A DNA stretch of 64,000 bases from Pedobacter paludis (GTDB lineage Bacteria > Bacteroidota > Bacteroidia > Sphingobacteriales > Sphingobacteriaceae). Below, piece by piece: positions 27,154 through 36,537 of this stretch. The stretch is from contig NZ_QGNY01000005.1 of assembly GCF_003173575.1 (NCBI RefSeq), positions 186,001 through 250,000 on the forward strand, in the 5' to 3' direction. Under the pieces are notes generated by a model. That model had not been told where the DNA came from. It worked only from the letters and a program-made list of their open reading frames with translations, and did not search any database. Every line of letters begins with the position of its first letter. Position 1 is the first letter of the stretch. A program made the position numbers and the translations under genes.

Positions 27154-27183
27154 AAAGTCCTACAAATTGCTTCGTAGGACTTT
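27154..27183. terminator. Shared bidirectional terminator
   Basis: AAAGTCCTAC (27154-27163) pairs with GTAGGACTTT (27174-27183), a 10-bp perfect stem between the convergent NACHT and OmpA lipoprotein genes. Confidence 0.9.
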
Positions 27184-27203
27184 CAGAATTGTATCTTTTT
27201 AAT

Positions 27204-28043
27204 TTATTTTATCAAATTGTACAGTTCGTCTAGTTTCGGAGAAAGTACAATTTCTATTCTTCTGTTTTTACTTCTTCCATCTGCACTTGCGTTAGAACCC
27301 AAAGGCTGAAACTCTCCCTTTCCGGTAGCGGTCATTCTTACACTTTCTACTTTCTCGTTTTCAGTTAAATAACGAACCACCGAAGTTGCTCTTAATACAC
27401 TCAAATCCCAGTTGTCTTTAATCTGACCCAAATTGTTAATCTTCTGATTATCTGTGTGGCCTTCAACAGCAATGTTAATTTCTGGTTGTTGCTTTAATAC
27501 GTTCGCTAATGATGCTAACGCTTGCTTACCTTTTTCATCGATGATTATACTTCCAGATGGAAATAAAAGTTTATCTGTTAACGAAACGTAAACCTTTCCA
27601 TTTTTAATTTCTACCGTTAAACCATTTTTAGTAAATCCTAATAATGCCTGCTGTAACTTTTCCTTTAATGAATTGGTGGCTTCATCGCGTTTTCGTAAAA
27701 CTTCCTCAACCTCTTTTAAGCGTTTCTCGCGAGCGGCCAGATCACCAGAAAGCTTAGTAATTTCAGAAGAAGAGTTGTTTTTAAGCTTTTTGTAATTTAC
27801 ATCCATCTCATTGTAATCCTTTTGCAAATCGCGAAGTTCTTCTGCCATCATCGAAGTATCTTTTTTAAGCTTGGCAACTTCGCCTTCCAGGTTTTCAATT
27901 TTAATCAAACCCTCGTTAAAGGCAGTATATAAAGAATCTTTTGTGCCCAATAAAGCCTTATATTTTTTAGGTGAAAGGATTACACACGATGAAACGGATG
28001 ATAGGAATAGGAGAATTGCAAAAGCTAGAAAGGTATTTTTCAT
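27204..28043 (-). CDS. OmpA-family lipoprotein with coiled coil
   Basis: The 279-residue protein starts with a lipoprotein signal (LSSVSSC, Cys20), continues as a long charged coiled coil (about 35-135) and ends in an OmpA peptidoglycan-binding domain (about 150-270; LLFPSGSIIIDEKGKQAL, VEGHTDNQ, NRRIEIVLSP). This order, lipid anchor, helical stalk, wall-binding head, matches outer-membrane-to-peptidoglycan tethers common in Bacteroidota. It is the last gene before the bidirectional terminator. The 69-bp gap from the DUF2461 gene allows co-transcription or its own promoter. Confidence 0.88.
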   Translation of the reverse strand: MKNTFLAFAILLFLSSVSSCVILSPKKYKALLGTKDSLYTAFNEGLIKIENLEGEVAKLKKDTSMMAEELRDLQKDYNEMDVNYKKLKNNSSSEITKLSGDLAAREKRLKEVEEVLRKRDEATNSLKEKLQQALLGFTKNGLTVEIKNGKVYVSLTDKLLFPSGSIIIDEKGKQALASLANVLKQQPEINIAVEGHTDNQKINNLGQIKDNWDLSVLRATSVVRYLTENEKVESVRMTATGKGEFQPLGSNASADGRSKNRRIEIVLSPKLDELYNLIK

Positions 28044-28112
28044 GTTTTAATATCGAAGTTTAGGATCTGGTACGCTGTGGTTTTGGTTATTGATAATTGG
28101 TAATTAACTTGA

Positions 28113-28772
28113 TTATTGATTTATTGCGTTTCGTAAAAATACAACTAATGGTTGTACTGTTTTGAATGAACTTATTAACTTATTAACGAGTGCTGGCTTA
28201 AAAAATTCTGCATCGCTTAAAGGCATTGTAGCTTCAAAGCTTTTTAATTTCAAAAATTCTATATTCGGATCAGCCGGATCGTAACCTTTTGGTGCGTTTT
28301 TTAGTGCATTACCAACACCAAGCTGGAAATTATTCTTGAAATCCTTATCGTTTATAATTCCTTTAAAATCGTCAATATTATAGTCAATTTCCTGACGGAT
28401 AAGCTTTACATGTGGTGCATCTGGCATCCAGTATCCACCTGCTATAAAACTTTTTCCGGGTTGGATATGCAGATAATAACCTGGTTCGTTCCCTCCTTTT
28501 TTGGTAGAAAACCACATTCCAAAGTTATTTTTATAAGGATCCTTATTTTTGCTAAAACGGATATCGCGATAAATTCGCATTAAACTTTTCTTTGGATCAG
28601 CATCGGCAGAAAGTGCGGGATCTACCTTTGCCAATTCGGGAATAATTGAAGCCACTAATGTTAAAACATCTGTTTTTGCTTCTTCATATCTCGATTTATT
28701 TTCAGCAAACCATTCGCGGTTATTATTTTCCGCAACATCTTTAATAAAATTAAGGGTTTCTTTCTTTAACAT
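28113..28772 (-). CDS. DUF2461 (TIGR02453) family protein
   Basis: The 219-residue protein has the family's pattern: NNREWFAENKSRYEEAK near the start, SLMRIYRDIRFSKNKDPYKNNFGMWFS in the middle and GYYLHIQPGKSFIAGGYWMPD. It is soluble and has no signal peptide. The family is widespread in bacteria and fungi and has no established biochemical role, so I assign none. It is a separate transcript unit or loosely coupled to its neighbours, with 78 bp to the upstream DUF983 gene. Confidence 0.85.
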   Translation of the reverse strand: MLKKETLNFIKDVAENNNREWFAENKSRYEEAKTDVLTLVASIIPELAKVDPALSADADPKKSLMRIYRDIRFSKNKDPYKNNFGMWFSTKKGGNEPGYYLHIQPGKSFIAGGYWMPDAPHVKLIRQEIDYNIDDFKGIINDKDFKNNFQLGVGNALKNAPKGYDPADPNIEFLKLKSFEATMPLSDAEFFKPALVNKLISSFKTVQPLVVFLRNAINQ

Positions 28773-28850
28773 TCGGTGCTCAGGTTAATCGGTAGTTGTT
28801 AAACTGGTAAAATGTTTGCCAACACAATTTATACAGTTTGAACTCTAAAT

Positions 28851-29246
28851 TTATTGATCGTAATAAGGCTTATACTTTATATTTGGAGATAATACATGAA
28901 GCAAAATTATTCTCGAATATCGATAATTGAAGGGATAGAGTAAAAAACATCCGACAAAAATTACGATTAAATAATTCCAAAAAGTATTATCCTCTAGCGG
29001 GCCACAAATTAGGTATGTAATAAAGCTAGCGAACAGCATTTCTATTACATTCATGGCGTAGCTCACGTACATGGCAGCATAAAAATATCCGGGTTCGATT
29101 TCTATTCTCTGTGCACAGTGACTGCAAATTTCTTTGGTATGCTGAATGTTCCAACCGTACATACTGCCTGTAAAAATATTTCCCCTACGGCAATGCGCAC
29201 ATTTTGCATGTACGATAGCATATAGCTTTGAGGTTTTACCAGTCAT
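28851..29246 (-). CDS. DUF983 membrane protein with two Cys-pair zinc-ribbon-like motifs
   Basis: The 131-residue protein begins with a cytoplasmic region holding two Cys pairs (CAHCRRGNIF and CSHCAQRIE), typical of DUF983, then two membrane helices (about 55-110). In alphaproteobacteria DUF983 genes sit beside cytochrome oxidase subunit III and SURF1 genes, and a role in oxidase maturation has been suggested but not proven. Here it starts 3 bp after the stop of the 90-residue Cys-containing protein, so the two are one operon. Its cox cluster is 9 kb away, across the SusCD locus. Confidence 0.82.
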   Translation of the reverse strand: MTGKTSKLYAIVHAKCAHCRRGNIFTGSMYGWNIQHTKEICSHCAQRIEIEPGYFYAAMYVSYAMNVIEMLFASFITYLICGPLEDNTFWNYLIVIFVGCFLLYPFNYRYSRIILLHVLSPNIKYKPYYDQ

Positions 29247-29249
29247 GCT

Positions 29250-29522
29250 TTAGTTTAGGTTGATCGGCTCATTCTTCATATTAAGATGAATATTTTTTTT
29301 GCGGTATTTTTTATACCAAATTATGCCAACAACCATGGCCATTAGGTAAGGTATAGCCAATAAATACAAAACGCCTGTATTTAATCCAGCTGAAACTGTG
29401 TTGCCGTTTTTAACGCCTTGTTCTGCATTAATGCTACACATGGCGCATTGTGCATTAACACTTGGAGAAATGGCAAAAGTTAAAGCGAATAGAAATAAGA
29501 TAAAAATTATTTTCTTCTTCAT
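29250..29522 (-). CDS. Small membrane protein with CAMCS motif
   Basis: The 90-residue protein has a signal peptide (cleavage near VNAQ), then CAMCSINAEQGVKNGNTVSAGLN, one membrane helix (about 50-68) and a short basic tail. I do not recognise a named family. The exported Cys-x-x-Cys just after the signal peptide could bind metal or be redox active. It is tightly coupled to the DUF983 gene downstream, so a role in respiratory oxidase assembly is possible but inferred. Confidence 0.7.
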   Translation of the reverse strand: MKKKIIFILFLFALTFAISPSVNAQCAMCSINAEQGVKNGNTVSAGLNTGVLYLLAIPYLMAMVVGIIWYKKYRKKNIHLNMKNEPINLN

Positions 29523-29576
29523 CGTTACAAATATACTGATTTAACGAACGGAGCGGTTTAAAAATTATGTCATAAA

Positions 29577-29603
29577 AAAACCTCACTTTTAAGGTGAGGT
29601 TTT
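29577..29603. terminator. Terminator at the end of the SusCD locus
   Basis: AAAACCTCAC (29577-29586) pairs with GTGAGGTTTT (29594-29603), a 10-bp perfect stem. On the minus strand it ends the DUF4302 transcript and isolates it from the downstream small membrane protein gene. Confidence 0.88.
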
Positions 29604-29627
29604 TAAGAGGGTTAATTTATATAAAAT

Positions 29628-30431
29628 TTAAAATATCGGAACTAATTTTAAAGTACCTGCTACATTTGCATAATACCCATTCGGGTAAGTTGCTGTTGCG
29701 GGCATAAGAGTTAATTCTTTAAATGTTATTCCGTTTACGGTTACTGTTTGATAAAAGTCTAAACCTGTTGGTGTCACTCTGAAAGAGTAAGTATCGGTAA
29801 GCGAATGGAGTTCCATGTAATCGTAAAAATTCAGCGCAATGTTTCCTGTTGGCGTTTCAAATCTATAAGAATTTGGTGCATAATAGGTATTAAAAGCAGT
29901 TTTATAAGTGCTAATGACAGTAGCTGGGTTAGCTGGCATAGGCACCATTACAATACGGTTACCTCTTTTTCTGCTTTTTAAAATTACAGAATCAGCAGTG
30001 GCTTTCATAACTAAAAACTCGATATCGCCACCAAGCCCCACATCATAATTAACGTAACCTGATATTGCGCCAGGAGCAGCAAACATCCCGAAAATAGGAT
30101 TGTAAGTATCAAATGATAAAATTGGACCTGCACCAGGGTATACCTTATAGGTACTTGTGGCATTGGTATTGGTATAATCTGCTTGTACATTTACAGCAGT
30201 TGCGGATGTAAAGTTTACGAAAAAGTTATTGCCACCATACTGGGCACCATCACCTGCATAATATTGCATAATCCAACCATTAGGTTTACTAACTAAAACA
30301 GCCTGTGCATTAGCCACTGCAGTGTTTAACCGATCAGTTGGGCTTTCGTCAAATATCCTATCTTTCTTTTTATCGCAAGCGGCAAACAGAAAGCAGGATG
30401 CAATTAATATTAAATAATAATTTCTTTTCAT
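29628..30431 (-). CDS. DUF4302-type lipoprotein of a SusCD locus
   Basis: The 267-residue protein has a lipoprotein signal (FLFAACDKKKD, Cys19) and begins its mature part with IFDESPTDRLNTAVANAQAVLVSKPNGWIMQYY, a segment typical of DUF4302 lipoproteins. In Bacteroidota these are found next to SusCD pairs and a zinc metallopeptidase, as here. It is the last gene, 11 bp after the metallopeptidase gene. Surface exposure and substrate binding are inferred from context. Confidence 0.82.
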   Translation of the reverse strand: MKRNYYLILIASCFLFAACDKKKDRIFDESPTDRLNTAVANAQAVLVSKPNGWIMQYYAGDGAQYGGNNFFVNFTSATAVNVQADYTNTNATSTYKVYPGAGPILSFDTYNPIFGMFAAPGAISGYVNYDVGLGGDIEFLVMKATADSVILKSRKRGNRIVMVPMPANPATVISTYKTAFNTYYAPNSYRFETPTGNIALNFYDYMELHSLTDTYSFRVTPTGLDFYQTVTVNGITFKELTLMPATATYPNGYYANVAGTLKLVPIF

Positions 30432-30442
30432 AATATAATAAA

Positions 30443-31336
30443 TTATAATGTCGTTTGATCAAAAGAAGCTAAGTTGGCTTTCCTATTTACAATGTTTGCT
30501 CTTAGTACATCCATATCAATGTTCCATACACTTAACATGTAATTTTTCACAACTATAAGCTTGTTGTTAATAATTGTTCTTCCAGCAGCAGTGCTTCCAG
30601 TCGAATTTAATAAAGCATTAAATTGGGTGGCTGAAAGTGTGATGTAAAAAGAATAAAGCTCAGCAAAATCTTCCTTAGCACCGCTGCTTGAATAAGGTGA
30701 GATAAAGCCTGCTGCAACTGCAGCACCTGTTGAAGTGTAAGTCGTATTCCACACATCATCTACATAGCTATTTCCAGAGATGGCATTGAAACTTGTAGGA
30801 AATTCAGTAGTCTGATTTAAAATATGCTGGAATTCATGGTGTATTGTATGAAAATAACTATCGGTTAAAAAGTCTGCATTTACCCCTGTTGTTGCAGTAA
30901 GTCTATTAACCTCATAAAGTGTTATTTTTTTTGCACCCTCGGCAGTACCCAGAACTTTGGTACCATTATTTCTATAAGCTGCTTCCCCTATGTAATTAAT
31001 TAATTTTGGAAAATACCTTTTAATAAAAGCTTTACTACCTGTTACATCATCATAAGGTTCGAAGCCCAGATACTTAAACAATTTGGTTAAACGAATTGAA
31101 CTATTATAACTTGCAGGAATCAAATTATAATTCAAATCTGATTCTTTATCTACATATTTATATAAAATATCTACATTATAATTTAATATAAAATTATTAT
31201 ATATATAATTATCTAAAGGGTTTTTTTCAATTGTTGAATCAACAAAAACGCTGTTTGATTCCAATTTTTCTTTTTTACATGCACTTATTGCCAAAGCACC
31301 TGCAAAAAGAGCTAAATAAAATTTTGAAAATTTCAT
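30443..31336 (-). CDS. Putative zinc-binding metallopeptidase lipoprotein
   Basis: The 297-residue lipoprotein (AISACKKEK, Cys20) carries HHEFQH, a HExxH zinc motif at 167-171, and a downstream acidic EDFAELYSFY that probably supplies the third ligand. This matches the SusD-linked putative zinc-binding metallopeptidase family. It lies 2 bp after susD and 11 bp before the DUF4302 gene. A surface protease feeding peptides to the SusCD transporter is plausible but not shown; these enzymes have little characterisation. Confidence 0.85.
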   Translation of the reverse strand: MKFSKFYLALFAGALAISACKKEKLESNSVFVDSTIEKNPLDNYIYNNFILNYNVDILYKYVDKESDLNYNLIPASYNSSIRLTKLFKYLGFEPYDDVTGSKAFIKRYFPKLINYIGEAAYRNNGTKVLGTAEGAKKITLYEVNRLTATTGVNADFLTDSYFHTIHHEFQHILNQTTEFPTSFNAISGNSYVDDVWNTTYTSTGAAVAAGFISPYSSSGAKEDFAELYSFYITLSATQFNALLNSTGSTAAGRTIINNKLIVVKNYMLSVWNIDMDVLRANIVNRKANLASFDQTTL

Positions 31337-31338
31337 AT

Positions 31339-32913
31339 CTATCTTGGATTTGGGGTTAAACCAGAATTTATTACATCTTGTGGCAACTGTATTGCTCTTC
31401 TATTATCTCTAACTACTAGTGTATTTGTACTTATGTTGCCAACCGCACCAGCAGTAATCGTACGTCTTGTAATTTCAATACCATAGCGTTTCACATCAAA
31501 CCAACGTAAACCCGTATGTAAAGTCTCTACTCTTCTATAAAATAGTACTGCATGTAGCATATTTTCTTGCGTACCGGCTTCAATTGGAAATTCTGCATTA
31601 AATTTCTTTTTACCAGTCGACACCGCTGCTGTTGAGTATGCTCTTCCGTTTGCCCATGCATTAATCGAAGCTTCGGTTAGAACAGGATTCGTATTATATG
31701 TATTGTTTACAAATAGTTGCATATCTGCAATTGCTGCAGTATAATTTTTTAATTGGATATTTGCTTCAGCTCTGGTAAGTATTGCTTCCTCAGCTGTAAA
31801 TGATGTAAAAACACCATGCGAATAACCAATTTGCGCAACAGGATCTGTATATTCAAATTGATATGAATCATGGGGCAACAAAACTTTATCTAAGTTTGCT
31901 CCTGAATAAGCGTATGTTCTTATCCTATATCCAGCATTTGTAATTCCATGAGGAGTTGGAGATCTCAGTGTTTCTTTATCAGCAATGTATGCACCATGCG
32001 AATATCTACTTCCAGTATAGTAATTACCAAAGTTAAGGCCGATAGAAGAAGCCGGGGTGTTAATCAAAAAGTTAGCTTTAATACCACTACCATTATACTC
32101 TCTTGTTATATTTGCAAAAGTTGCGTTGAAAGTTGCTATGTAAGCCCAATCTCTTAAATAAGAGGCTGGTGCATTGTTAAAAGATGCGGTCGCATACGTT
32201 ACAGCTTTTGCCCAATCTCCCTTATAAAGGAACAATCTAGCCGCAAAAGCATTTGCAGCCGACTTGTTGAAATGATATTTTGCAACATTTGCATTAGCAT
32301 AAGACGCATCGTTAATTAATGGTACGCCTTCCTCCAAATCCTTAATCATAAAATCGTATACCTCGGCAACAGTATTTCTCTGATATTTAGGATTTAATGT
32401 AGTTTCTGGCTTAGTCATATAAGTTACACCTAAATCAGTAGTTGATTTTGTAGGCGAATAATGCTGAGCAAAAACATTCACTAATATGAAATGACTATAC
32501 GCCCTTGCCACTAATGCTTCACCTCTTTGTGCAGAAAGAGAAGCAGGATTTCCTTGCGCCTCGATTGCCGCAAGTGCAGCATTAGCACTGGCAATGGCAC
32601 TATAACAAGCACTCCATAATCGGTCAATACCATCATTAGTGGTTTCGGTAACATCTTGCCAATTAAATAACTGTGTTGTAAATCTATCACTATATGGATT
32701 AGAATCCCCATAATCGTCAACATTATCTGATGATAGTTCTGTTGCCATTACATACGTACTTTGGGGATATGCAGAAACTAACATCTTAGCGATTTTATCG
32801 GTATTGTTTAGTTCTGCTCTATTATCTGGCAATTCATCCAAGAATTTCTTACACGAAGAAATGCTTAAGATAGTAATTGCGCTAATGGCTATAAATAAAA
32901 ATTTATTTTTCAT
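31339..32913 (-). CDS. SusD/RagB-family nutrient-binding lipoprotein
   Basis: The 524-residue lipoprotein (SISSCKKFLDELPDN, Cys21) has the SusD layout: N-terminal FLDE..P, TPR helices (GEALVARAYSHFILVNVFAQHYSP at about 128-151; NKSAANAFAARLFLYKGDWAKAV), and the C-terminal HTGLRWFDVKRYGIEI and AIQLPQDVINSG segments. SusD proteins sit as lids on the TonB-dependent SusC channel and bind the nutrient outside the cell. It starts 10 bp after susC. The metallopeptidase neighbour hints at peptide or protein rather than glycan substrate, as no glycoside hydrolase is nearby. Confidence 0.95.
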   Translation of the reverse strand: MKNKFLFIAISAITILSISSCKKFLDELPDNRAELNNTDKIAKMLVSAYPQSTYVMATELSSDNVDDYGDSNPYSDRFTTQLFNWQDVTETTNDGIDRLWSACYSAIASANAALAAIEAQGNPASLSAQRGEALVARAYSHFILVNVFAQHYSPTKSTTDLGVTYMTKPETTLNPKYQRNTVAEVYDFMIKDLEEGVPLINDASYANANVAKYHFNKSAANAFAARLFLYKGDWAKAVTYATASFNNAPASYLRDWAYIATFNATFANITREYNGSGIKANFLINTPASSIGLNFGNYYTGSRYSHGAYIADKETLRSPTPHGITNAGYRIRTYAYSGANLDKVLLPHDSYQFEYTDPVAQIGYSHGVFTSFTAEEAILTRAEANIQLKNYTAAIADMQLFVNNTYNTNPVLTEASINAWANGRAYSTAAVSTGKKKFNAEFPIEAGTQENMLHAVLFYRRVETLHTGLRWFDVKRYGIEITRRTITAGAVGNISTNTLVVRDNRRAIQLPQDVINSGLTPNPR

Positions 32914-32923
32914 CTTAAATTAA

Positions 32924-35900
32924 TTAAAATCCAACTCTTAAAGTTAAAGTGTATTGTTTTGGTAATGGTAAGGCTACCCCACCAGCATTTACAAATTCGG
33001 GATCTTGTCCGTTTAGTTTTTTATCAGCATAAATAAACCATAAATTCGTTGCATTTACACGCAATCCTGCAGAGGCAAGTCCTATTTTAGCAAGCTTCTC
33101 TTTTGGAAAATCATAAGATAAAGAAATATCTTTTAGTCTTACAAAATCTCCTTTGGCAATGTTTGCACTAGAATAATTATAAGAATTGTAAGCAATGCGA
33201 TAGTCAGCATCATTTCTAAGATATCTAGTATCCAAAATCACTGGAATATTGGTTTTCAGCTCATCGCCTGGAACCGTCCAAGCATCAAAAAATTCTCTAG
33301 TATTTGCATCTAGGTCTGTATAACCAGTCTTAAAGGCTGGGTCTAATCGAACTACGTTACCAAAAGAATAAGTAACAAAAACATTTAATTTAAATGCTTT
33401 GTAAGCAAAAATATTTCCAAAACTTCCTAAGTCTGTTGGTTCCAAAGTTCCCTCATATTTAAGGAAATCTACCTTATCTCTATTTTGAAGATATACACCT
33501 GATACGGTTTCTGTTCCATCACTATTGATAAATACAGGTAAACCATCGTTCTGTATTCTTACAAAAGGAATTGAAAATAATGATCTTGCAGCATAACCTT
33601 CTAATCCATAACCGGTTCCTGTAATCAAGTCAATGACTCTAGCGTTATTTTCAGATTTTGTAACTTTATTTTGCGTGTGCGTATATATTAAACTCGAAGT
33701 CCAAGAGAAATCTCCTTTTTTGAGAACTGTGCCTGCAATACTTACTTCTATACCGCTCGATTTCATGTCTGCAACGTTACCATATTTGGTAATTTCGCCA
33801 CCTAAACCTTGAGTATTGACTATACCGATTAAATCGAAGTTATTTCTTTTATACCAATCTACATCTACAGCCAACCTGTTTTTAAATAGTGAAAAACTTG
33901 TTCCTAAGTTTAACTCATGTTTTTTCTCATAAGTTAATCCCGAATTTTCTAAAGTTTGGAGTTCTAATCCTGTTTCTCTATCTCCAGTTGCCGGTCTCCA
34001 TGGATTGTAGCTACTATAAATTGCCAGGGAATTGGTTACATAGTTTGGCCCTCTATTTGCAGATAAACCATAAGAACCTTTGAAAGATAAACTAGAAAAT
34101 GGGGTATTTAAATCTTGGAAAAACTTCTCTTCCATAACATTCCATAAACCCGAAACGCTCCAAGTAGGCATCCATCTTGCAGAAGTTGCTTTACCCAAAC
34201 GGTTAGATCCTTCATACCTTCCTGTTGCTTTAATGGTGTATCTATTGTCATAAGTATATGCACCTTCACCAAAAAAAGCTACTTCTCTGCTTCTAGTATT
34301 TTCTACAGAAAAATAGTTTGAATTTTCTTCAGCTCCTCTTTTAAAGATACGATAATCGGTAAAAGGAATTTCGCCTAAGCCATATTGTAAACCCCATCCT
34401 CTATTCCAGTTATTGTTTCTATTGATAGAACTAAGAGTTGATCCACCAACAAAGTCAACAGTATGTTTTTCTTTAAAGGTTTCGTTGTATTGTGCCGTTA
34501 AACGGAAATCATTACTGGTTATTTTATAATCAGTACGGTTATAAATACCACCTGAGGGTAATATAGAAACTGGAACAGCATATAATACACTTGGATCAGT
34601 ATATAGATAAGGATTTGCATCTCTAATTATGGTAGTACCCATGGCTCTATAAGCCATCGCCTGATTAGATTCATCCATTATATAATGTTGTTGCGATGTT
34701 TGTTGATATCTGCTTGAAGCAAGGAAACCAAAATCTAATGTTTTTAGGGCTTTCCATTTTAACTCTCCCTGAAATTTAACATCAGCTACATTCACATCCA
34801 TATAATTATTTTCCATTTCTTTTAAGATATTAAATGGAGCATAATTTCTGGTGTAAGTTTCGTTTGGATCCAATGTTCTAGATGAATTTAATGCATAAGA
34901 AAAAGGATTGATATCAAAATCACGGCCTACTGTTCCATAAACCACATCTTTAGATTGACCTAAAGTGCCAGGTGCTCTTTGATCCCTATATGATCCATTA
35001 GAAAGGAGAGTTAATTTTAGATTGTCGCGTAAATTATAAGTAGCATTAAAATTTGCTGTGTATCTTTTGAATTTACTTTGTTTAGACCAGCCAGGGTCAA
35101 AAATAGCACTTATAGAAGAATAATATTGCGCTTTCTCACTTCCAGAACTAATACTAACAGAGTGGTTTTGAGCTATATTAGGACTGAATAATTCTTTAAA
35201 CCAGTCGGTATTTCTATATTCTGCCTCTCTTAAATAAGCATTTTTTGAAGCTTCTGTGTTTAGTAACTGTCCAGAGTTGATCAATTGATACATCTTTCCA
35301 TAAACCCCACTATTTGCAGCATTTGATACACTGGAATTATTTAACCAACCTCTTTGCTCTAACATTTGATAAACGCCCATTTGCTCTTGAGAGTTCATGA
35401 TATTAAAGTTACTGTATGAAGGTGTTGCCCTAGTGGTAAATTCTGATACATAGTTAAAAGAACTTACACCATTTTTACCCCTTTTGGTAGTTATTACAAT
35501 AACCCCTCCCATACCTTTAGCACCATAAATTGAAGTCGCAGCACCATCTTTTAAAATTTGAAAAGATTCGATGTCATTTGAGTTTAGACCACCAACAGCT
35601 GAACTAATTAATGTTAAAGCATCTCCAGAAGATAATGCATCAGAGCTAACATCAGCAACATCTTCTAAAATAACACCATCAACAACCCAAAGTGGTTTAG
35701 AGCTACCATATATAGAAGTAGCTCCACGGACTCTAATTTTAGGGGCTGTACCAAATGTACCGGTAGTATTTTGAACAACTACACCAGCCACTTTTCCGTC
35801 CAGCATCCTGCTTGGATCGGGTAAACCTCCAATTTCAGCATCAGCAACTTTTAAGTTCGATGTAGCTCCAGTAAATGTTCGCTTATCAACTGTAGTCCCC

Positions 35901-36511
35901 ATACCTGTGATTACTACATCATTTAATTGTCCAGCATCTTCCTCTAATGAAACTTCAATTGAAGTTCTACCGTTTACAGCTACATCTATTGTTTTGTACC
36001 CAATAGAAGCAACAGATAATGTTGCACCATCTTTTACTGTGATTGAAAATTCACCCTGACCATTAGTTGATGTTGCATTAGATGTTCCTTTTTCACGTAT
36101 ACTGACACCGGGCATTGTCGAGCCATCCTTCTTATCCTTAACGCGACCCTTAACAATTATATCCTTTTTCAAATTAGACTTAGCACCTTCTTGAACTTTA
36201 AGAATTACTTGATTTCCAACAAACCTGTAACCAATGTTTTTTTGTTTTAATTGATCTAATGATTCGGTAATTGTTGTAAGCTTAGCTGGAACATCTAAAA
36301 CCATTGATTTATTGATCTCCGCCGCATCGTATACGAAACTTACTTTATAAGCCTGTTCGATTTTCTTTAAGTAATTGTCTAATCTTTCGGGTTTTGCACT
36401 GGCTTGCTGAGTATCAGCATGTGCCAAAATGCCCCAAAAGATTGCACACAGAAGTAAGGCCATTCGGCGCAAACTCATTCCCGCATTTCTTTTGTAGAAA
36501 TTTCTCTCCAT
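32924..36511 (-). CDS. SusC/RagA TonB-dependent transporter with STN signalling domain
   Basis: The 1195-residue outer membrane protein has a signal peptide, an STN domain (about 43-110; LDNYLKKIEQAYKVSFVYDA), a carboxypeptidase-regulatory-like domain (about 117-193; MPGVSIREKGTSNATS), a TonB plug (about 195-350; VVITGMGT, IRVRGATSIYGSSKPLWVVDG) and a barrel ending in LPKQYTLTLRVGF. SusC proteins import large nutrients with SusD using TonB energy. The STN domain marks it as a signalling transducer that contacts the FecR anti-sigma factor, encoded 26 bp upstream. Substrate binding should thus induce its own operon. Confidence 0.96.
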   Translation of the reverse strand: MERNFYKRNAGMSLRRMALLLCAIFWGILAHADTQQASAKPERLDNYLKKIEQAYKVSFVYDAAEINKSMVLDVPAKLTTITESLDQLKQKNIGYRFVGNQVILKVQEGAKSNLKKDIIVKGRVKDKKDGSTMPGVSIREKGTSNATSTNGQGEFSITVKDGATLSVASIGYKTIDVAVNGRTSIEVSLEEDAGQLNDVVITGMGTTVDKRTFTGATSNLKVADAEIGGLPDPSRMLDGKVAGVVVQNTTGTFGTAPKIRVRGATSIYGSSKPLWVVDGVILEDVADVSSDALSSGDALTLISSAVGGLNSNDIESFQILKDGAATSIYGAKGMGGVIVITTKRGKNGVSSFNYVSEFTTRATPSYSNFNIMNSQEQMGVYQMLEQRGWLNNSSVSNAANSGVYGKMYQLINSGQLLNTEASKNAYLREAEYRNTDWFKELFSPNIAQNHSVSISSGSEKAQYYSSISAIFDPGWSKQSKFKRYTANFNATYNLRDNLKLTLLSNGSYRDQRAPGTLGQSKDVVYGTVGRDFDINPFSYALNSSRTLDPNETYTRNYAPFNILKEMENNYMDVNVADVKFQGELKWKALKTLDFGFLASSRYQQTSQQHYIMDESNQAMAYRAMGTTIIRDANPYLYTDPSVLYAVPVSILPSGGIYNRTDYKITSNDFRLTAQYNETFKEKHTVDFVGGSTLSSINRNNNWNRGWGLQYGLGEIPFTDYRIFKRGAEENSNYFSVENTRSREVAFFGEGAYTYDNRYTIKATGRYEGSNRLGKATSARWMPTWSVSGLWNVMEEKFFQDLNTPFSSLSFKGSYGLSANRGPNYVTNSLAIYSSYNPWRPATGDRETGLELQTLENSGLTYEKKHELNLGTSFSLFKNRLAVDVDWYKRNNFDLIGIVNTQGLGGEITKYGNVADMKSSGIEVSIAGTVLKKGDFSWTSSLIYTHTQNKVTKSENNARVIDLITGTGYGLEGYAARSLFSIPFVRIQNDGLPVFINSDGTETVSGVYLQNRDKVDFLKYEGTLEPTDLGSFGNIFAYKAFKLNVFVTYSFGNVVRLDPAFKTGYTDLDANTREFFDAWTVPGDELKTNIPVILDTRYLRNDADYRIAYNSYNYSSANIAKGDFVRLKDISLSYDFPKEKLAKIGLASAGLRVNATNLWFIYADKKLNGQDPEFVNAGGVALPLPKQYTLTLRVGF

Positions 36512-36537
36512 AGTTTGATTTTTGTTTGTTTGATTAA